Shown here: piece by piece, positions 60,044-64,000 of the stretch | Numbering within the stretch: the first letter of the stretch is position 1 | Layout: each line of letters begins with the position of its first letter | Assembly: GCA_023387335.1 (NCBI GenBank) | Contig: JAEWIF010000057.1 | Coordinates: 165,765-229,764 of the forward strand | DNA: 64,000 nt | Source of the DNA: Pseudomonadota bacterium | GTDB lineage: Bacteria; Pseudomonadota; Gammaproteobacteria; Burkholderiales; Burkholderiaceae_C | Direction: 5' to 3' | Program-made: the position numbers and the translations under genes | Notes under the pieces: model-generated | The model's database searches: none | What the model was told of the DNA's origin: nothing | What the model saw: the letters and a program-made list of their open reading frames with translations, nothing else

Positions 60044-61240
60044 ATGAACGTCCTCGATTCCATCGTCACGCAGGCGGCGTCCATCACCGCCCTGCGGCGC
60101 GACCTGCACGCCCATCCCGAACTCTGCTTCGAGGAAGTGCGCACCGCCGACCTGGTGGCGGCCAAGCTCACCGAATGGGGCATCCCCATCCATCGCGGCA
60201 TGGGCACCACGGGCGTGGTCGGCATCGTGAAAGCCGGCACCAGCGACCGCGCCATCGGCCTGCGCGCCGACATGGACGCGCTGCCCATGCAGGAGTTCAA
60301 CACCTTCGCGCATGCCAGCAGGAACCCCGGCCGCATGCACGCCTGCGGCCACGACGGCCACACGGCCATGCTGCTGGCGGCGGCCCAGCATTTCGCGAAG
60401 AACCGCAACTTCGACGGCACCGTGTACCTGATCTTCCAGCCGGCCGAGGAAGGCGGCGGCGGCGCGCGCGAGATGATCAAGGACGGCCTCTTCGACAAGT
60501 TCCCGATGGAGGCCGTGTTCGGCATGCACAACTGGCCGGGCCACGAGGTCGGCAAGTTCGCCATCAGCCCGGGCCCGGTGATGGCCTCGTCCAACGAGTT
60601 CAAGATCACCATCCGCGGCAAGGGCAGCCACGCCGCGCTGCCGCACAACGGCATCGACCCGGTGCCGGTCGCCTGCCAGATGGTGCAGGCCTTCCAGACC
60701 ATCATCAGCCGCAACAAGAAGCCGATCGACGCCGGCGTCATCTCGGTCACCATGATCCACGCGGGCGAGGCCACCAACGTGGTGCCCGACAGCTGCGAGC
60801 TGCAGGGCACGGTGCGCACCTTCACGCTGGAGGTGCTCGACCTGATCGAGAAGCGCATGCAGCAGATCGCCGAGCACGTCTGCGCGGCGCACGACGCGCA
60901 GTGCGAGTTCGAGTTCGTGCGCAACTACCCGCCCACCGTCAACTCGCCCGCCGAGGCCGAGTTCTGCCGCAAGGTGATGGCCTCGGTGGTCGGCGAGGCC
61001 AACGTGCTGGTGCAGGAGCCCACCATGGGCGCCGAGGACTTCGCGTACATGCTGCAGGCCAAGCCGGGCGCGTACTGCTTCATCGCCAACGGCGACGGCG
61101 CGCACCGCGAGATGGGCCACGGCGCGGGGCCGTGCATGCTGCACAACCCGAGCTACGACTTCAACGACGACCTGATCCCGCTGGGCGCCACCTACTGGGT
61201 GCGCCTGGCCGAAGCCTGGCTGGGGAACAAGCGCGCATGA
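60044..61240 (+). CDS. M20-family amidohydrolase (hippurate hydrolase type)
   Basis: Metal-dependent N-acyl amino acid or hippurate hydrolase of 398 residues. Motifs: LRRDLHAHPELCFEE near residue 19, RADMDALPMQE, HACGHDGHTAMLL (metal ligands), IFQPAEEGGGGA, HNWPGHEVG, and the C-terminal TMGAEDFAYMLQ with the last Glu ligand. It cleaves the acyl group from amino acids; the natural substrate is not deducible. It overlaps the DUF2817 peptidase gene (ATGA), which suggests joint use on N-acyl peptides or amino acids. Confidence 0.92.
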   Translation: MNVLDSIVTQAASITALRRDLHAHPELCFEEVRTADLVAAKLTEWGIPIHRGMGTTGVVGIVKAGTSDRAIGLRADMDALPMQEFNTFAHASRNPGRMHACGHDGHTAMLLAAAQHFAKNRNFDGTVYLIFQPAEEGGGGAREMIKDGLFDKFPMEAVFGMHNWPGHEVGKFAISPGPVMASSNEFKITIRGKGSHAALPHNGIDPVPVACQMVQAFQTIISRNKKPIDAGVISVTMIHAGEATNVVPDSCELQGTVRTFTLEVLDLIEKRMQQIAEHVCAAHDAQCEFEFVRNYPPTVNSPAEAEFCRKVMASVVGEANVLVQEPTMGAEDFAYMLQAKPGAYCFIANGDGAHREMGHGAGPCMLHNPSYDFNDDLIPLGATYWVRLAEAWLGNKRA

Positions 61241-62331
61241 CCGTCGAAAGCAGCTTCTCCCACAGCTACCGCGAGGCGCGCGGCAAGTTCATCGAGGCGG
61301 CCCAGGGCGCCGGATTGCTGGTCGAGTCGAAGCGCCATCCCGAGACGGGCCGCGAAGGCGAGGAACTCGCCATGGACCTGGCGCGCGAAGGCGACCCGAA
61401 CGCTTCGAAGCTGCTGATCCTGTCCAGCGCCTGCCATGGCGTGGAAGGCTTCTGCGGCAGCGGCGTGCAGGTCTCGGCGCTGCGCGATCCGGCCTGGCGC
61501 GAGCACGCCCGCGGCAAGGGCGTGGCCGTGCTCTACGTGCACGCGCTCAACCCGTTCGGCTTCTCGCACCTGCGCCGCACCACGCAGGAGAACGTGGACC
61601 TGAACCGCAACTTCCACGACTTCGCCAAGCCGCTGCCGAAGAACGCGGCCTACCGCGAACTGCACGACCTGCTGTTCCCGGACACCTGGCCGCCCTCGAA
61701 GGAGAACGACGACGCGCTGGCCGCCTGGGTCGCGAAGAACGGCCAGCCGGCCTACCAGGCCGCCATCAGCAGCGGCCAGCACGAGTTCCCGCGCGGCATG
61801 TACTACGGCGGCGACGGCCCGACCTGGAGCAACCGCACGCTGCGCGAAGTGCTGCGCGCGCACGGTCGCCGCGCCGGCCGCATCGCCTGGATCGACTTCC
61901 ACACGGGCCTGGGCCCCAACGGCCTGGGCGAACGCATCTTCGCCGGCCCCGACGACGCGGCGCAGGTGGCGCGGGCGCGCCGCTGGTGGGACGGCGGCGG
62001 CCGCACGCCGGTCACCTCGATCTACGACGGCTCGTCCACCTCGGCCAAGCTCACCGGGATGATGTGGTCCAGCATCTTCGACGAATGCCCGCAGGCCGAG
62101 TACACCGGCATCGCGCTGGAGTACGGCACCCAGCCGCTGCTGGAGGTGCTGCATGCGCTGCGCGCCGAGCACTGGCTGGACCAGCATCCGGAGGCGCCGG
62201 CCGGACAAGCCGCGCAGATCAAGCAGCAGATGCTGGACGCGTTCTACACGGACACGCCGCTGTGGAAGCAGCGCATCGTGGAGCAGGCGCGCGAGGCGAT
62301 GGTGCAGGCCGTGGACGGCCTGGCGGGCTGA
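61237..62331 (+). CDS. DUF2817 / M14-like zinc carboxypeptidase family protein
   Basis: Protein of 364 residues with the zinc-peptidase pattern of the DUF2817 family: SSACHGVEGFCGSGVQ carries the H-x-x-E ligand pair, ENVDLNRNF contains the substrate Asn-Arg segment of M14 carboxypeptidases, and IDFHTGLGPNG carries the second His. The catalytic Glu is probably in GIALEYGTQ. No signal peptide, so cytoplasmic. Coupled to the amidohydrolase before it. Substrate unknown. Confidence 0.85.
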   Translation: MTVESSFSHSYREARGKFIEAAQGAGLLVESKRHPETGREGEELAMDLAREGDPNASKLLILSSACHGVEGFCGSGVQVSALRDPAWREHARGKGVAVLYVHALNPFGFSHLRRTTQENVDLNRNFHDFAKPLPKNAAYRELHDLLFPDTWPPSKENDDALAAWVAKNGQPAYQAAISSGQHEFPRGMYYGGDGPTWSNRTLREVLRAHGRRAGRIAWIDFHTGLGPNGLGERIFAGPDDAAQVARARRWWDGGGRTPVTSIYDGSSTSAKLTGMMWSSIFDECPQAEYTGIALEYGTQPLLEVLHALRAEHWLDQHPEAPAGQAAQIKQQMLDAFYTDTPLWKQRIVEQAREAMVQAVDGLAG

Positions 62332-62338
62332 AAGCCCT

Positions 62339-63382
62339 TCAGGCCGCGAGTTCCGCGAACACGGCGTCCAGCCGGTCGCGGTACTTCCGCTTCTGCTCGG
62401 CGCCCACGAAGCTCGCCTCGAAGCTGTTGTTCGCCAGCTGCCAGGCCTGCTTCGCCGACAACCCCGTGGCCTTGAACGTCTGCAGGAAGTTGTCGTTCAC
62501 GTAGCCGCCGAAGTACGCGGGATCGTCCGAGTTCACCGTCGCCACCAGCCCGGCGTCCAGCAACTCCCGCAGGTTGTGGTCTTCCAGCCGGGGGAACACG
62601 CACAGCTTCAGGTTGGACAGCGGGCACACGGTCAGTGGGATGCGGTCCTGCGCCAGCCGGCGCATCAGCGCCGCGTCCTTGCTCGACTGCACGCCGTGGT
62701 CGACGCGCTCGACCTTGAGCAGGTCCAGCGCGGTCCAGACGTAGGCCGGCGGGCCTTCCTCGCCCGCGTGCGCCACCCGGTGCAGCCCCAGCTCGCGGCA
62801 ACGCGCGAACACGCGGGCGAACTTCTCGGGCGGATGGCCGACTTCGCTGGAATCCAGGCCGACGCCGATGAACTTGTCGCGGAAAGGCAGCGCCTGCTCC
62901 AGCGTCTCGAAGGCCTCCTCCTCGCTCAGGTGCCGCAGGAAGCACAGGATCAGCGACGCGTGCACGCCCAGCTGGTCGCGCGCCTGCTCGCAGGCCCGGT
63001 GCAGGCCGTCGATCACCGTCTTCATCGCCACGCCGCGCGCGGTGTGGGTCTGGGGGTCGAAGAAGATCTCCGCGTGCACCACGTTGTCGGCGCGCGCCTT
63101 CTCCAGGTAGGCCCAGGCCATGTCGAAGAAGTCCTGCTCGGTGATCAGCACGCTGGCGCCGGCGTAGTAGATGTCCAGGAAGCTCTGGAGGTTGGTGAAG
63201 GCGTAGGCGCGGCGCAGTTCCTCCACGCTGGCGTACGGGATCGAGACGCCGTTGCGACGGGCCATCGCGAAGATCAGCTCGGGCTCCAGCGAGCCCTCGA
63301 TGTGGATGTGCAGCTCGGCCTTGGGCATGCGGCGCAGCAGCTCGGGCAGCCGGTCGGCGGGGATGTCGGGGAGCGTGTTCAT
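62339..63382 (-). CDS. Adenosine deaminase family protein, probably adenine deaminase (ADE subtype)
   Basis: TIM-barrel deaminase of 347 residues. Zinc and catalytic residues: KAELHIHIEGSLEPE (His-x-His), VAHAGEEGPP (His and Glu), ERVDHGVQS, and VNSDDPAYFGGYV (Asp-Asp). The segments FLDIYYAGASVL, EIFFDPQTHTARG, DSSEVGHPPEKFARVF and CPLSNLKLCVF fit the adenine deaminase subgroup characterised in Pseudomonas rather than true adenosine deaminase. Predicted reaction: adenine plus water to hypoxanthine plus ammonia. ATG 63382 puts the first motif near residue 22; a TTG 18 bases upstream is less likely. Confidence 0.87.
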   Translation of the reverse strand: MNTLPDIPADRLPELLRRMPKAELHIHIEGSLEPELIFAMARRNGVSIPYASVEELRRAYAFTNLQSFLDIYYAGASVLITEQDFFDMAWAYLEKARADNVVHAEIFFDPQTHTARGVAMKTVIDGLHRACEQARDQLGVHASLILCFLRHLSEEEAFETLEQALPFRDKFIGVGLDSSEVGHPPEKFARVFARCRELGLHRVAHAGEEGPPAYVWTALDLLKVERVDHGVQSSKDAALMRRLAQDRIPLTVCPLSNLKLCVFPRLEDHNLRELLDAGLVATVNSDDPAYFGGYVNDNFLQTFKATGLSAKQAWQLANNSFEASFVGAEQKRKYRDRLDAVFAELAA

Positions 63383-63518
63383 GGCGGGCCATCGTAGCAA
63401 TGCGTGCAGATGCCGCGCCTTTGTGTCCTATCCGACACGCCTGACCCTTGCCAAGAACACAAATTGATACGACTATGCTCATCAGACTTAAGTCAGGTCC
63501 CTAAGGGGCCGTAGGCCG

Positions 63519-64000
63519 GTGACGAACACGACAGCCCTCGCAACCTCCGAGCGGGCCGCCAGCGCGGCCCGCTTCCGCTTGCGCGCGGCCGCCTGCTTCA
63601 TCACCGCCCTGGTGCTGCCGCTGCCCGACGCGCTGGCGCTTTCGCTGGGACGCCTCCAGGGCTCGGCCCTGATCGGCCGGCCGGTGCAGGTGTCGGTGCC
63701 CGTCACGCTGCAGCCCGGCGAGGAGCTGAACTGCGTGCGCGCCGAGCTCCAGCAACAGGACCTTCTGACCACGCCGCTGGCCTGGCGGCTGGATCGCGCG
63801 GATGGCAATGCGGTGCTGCGCCTGTCGTCGTCCCAGCTGGTGCAGGAGCCCGTGATCACCGTGCGCGTGACGGTGGGCTGCCACGACCAGTTCAGCCAGG
63901 GCTACGTGCTGCTGGCGGACCCGCCGCAACGCGAGGTGGTGCCGCTGGTGGCCGCCCCGCCGGTGGCGACCGTGCCGGTGCCCGCCGCGGAGCCCGCGCC
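63519..64000 (+). CDS. FimV-like protein, N-terminal part (runs off the right edge)
   Basis: Open frame of 160 codons continuing beyond the window. A basic start and hydrophobic segment (ACFITALVLPLPDALA) suggest a signal peptide or anchor. It is followed by LSLGRLQGSALIGRPVQVSVPVTL, which resembles the opening beta-domain of FimV/HubP proteins (LGxLxxxSxLxxPLxAxI), and a region with two cysteines (ELNCVRAE, VGCHDQFS). It ends in a Pro/Val/Ala-rich stretch typical of the linker. FimV-type proteins act at the cell pole in type IV pilus assembly. The start is GTG 63519, about ten bases after AAGGGG. Identification is moderate because the LysM and TPR parts are not visible. Confidence 0.6.
   Translation, partial: MTNTTALATSERAASAARFRLRAAACFITALVLPLPDALALSLGRLQGSALIGRPVQVSVPVTLQPGEELNCVRAELQQQDLLTTPLAWRLDRADGNAVLRLSSSQLVQEPVITVRVTVGCHDQFSQGYVLLADPPQREVVPLVAAPPVATVPVPAAEPA

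Overview
The window is about 64 kb of GC-rich chromosomal DNA packed with genes. It contains no insertion sequence, prophage or CRISPR array that I can see. The gene content (TRAP transport, an Ldh-family dehydrogenase, SlmA, a small H-NS protein, phasin and granule proteins, FimV-like and TusA-like proteins) and the protein style point to a betaproteobacterium of the Burkholderiales, most likely a Comamonadaceae member of the Ramlibacter/Variovorax type. The family placement is inference, because no rRNA is present.

Layout. 1-5.2 kb: a minus-strand fatty-acid beta-oxidation operon (TetR regulator, acyl-CoA dehydrogenase, DUF2147 protein, 3-hydroxyacyl-CoA dehydrogenase/enoyl-CoA hydratase running off the left edge), with a palindromic operator at its head. 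5.4-6.4 kb: a lipoprotein made of six C-x10-C repeats. 6.4-15.2 kb: two divergent operons around a GntR-controlled palindromic region, carrying a TRAP transporter, a UxaA-type sugar-acid dehydratase, two SDRs, an FAH-family hydrolase and an Ldh-family dehydrogenase. Together they look like a non-phosphorylative deoxy-sugar or aldonate pathway ending in pyruvate plus a hydroxy acid. 15.2-24.1 kb: housekeeping genes (pdeM, slmA, a two-component system, argB, a YeeZ-like protein, a ferredoxin-type reductase, a degenerate 2-hydroxyacid dehydrogenase, galU, a TusA-like protein).

24.2-27.6 kb: complete dTDP-L-rhamnose operon (rfbB, rfbD, rfbA, rfbC). 27.6-29.2 kb: NUDIX gene coupled to cysM, and tRNA-Leu(CAA). 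29.4-33.4 kb: an H-NS protein, then an uncharacterised membrane locus: a trypsin/HtrA-fold protein that has lost its catalytic His and Asp, a 60-residue membrane protein whose ribosome-binding site lies in a hairpin, and a 711-residue membrane-anchored protein. 33.4-45.8 kb: surface-polysaccharide cluster with a WecA-like initiating transferase, a TviB/TviC pair for N-acetylhexosaminuronic acid, a flippase, two methyltransferases, two GT4 glycosyltransferases, a polytopic protein and an asparagine-synthase-type amidotransferase. An ops-like antitermination element sits in its leader.

45.8-54 kb: a storage-lipid neighbourhood with a two-domain fatty acyl-CoA reductase, phasin, patatin-like lipase, TetR regulator, TPR protein, hemerythrin, wax ester synthase/DGAT, acyl-CoA-binding protein and a PHA-granule family protein. 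The last is translationally coupled to a metallo-aminopeptidase and a molybdopterin oxidoreductase (54-57.1 kb). 57.2-64 kb: an amino-acid-type ABC binding protein, a small exported protein, argE, an M20 amidohydrolase, a DUF2817/M14-like peptidase, an adenine-deaminase-type Add protein, and the start of a FimV-like gene at the right edge.

The most interesting items are the wax ester/PHA locus, the pseudo-protease membrane locus, the C-x10-C lipoprotein, the ops-like element before the polysaccharide genes, and a 2-hydroxyacid dehydrogenase homologue that has lost its cofactor and catalytic motifs.
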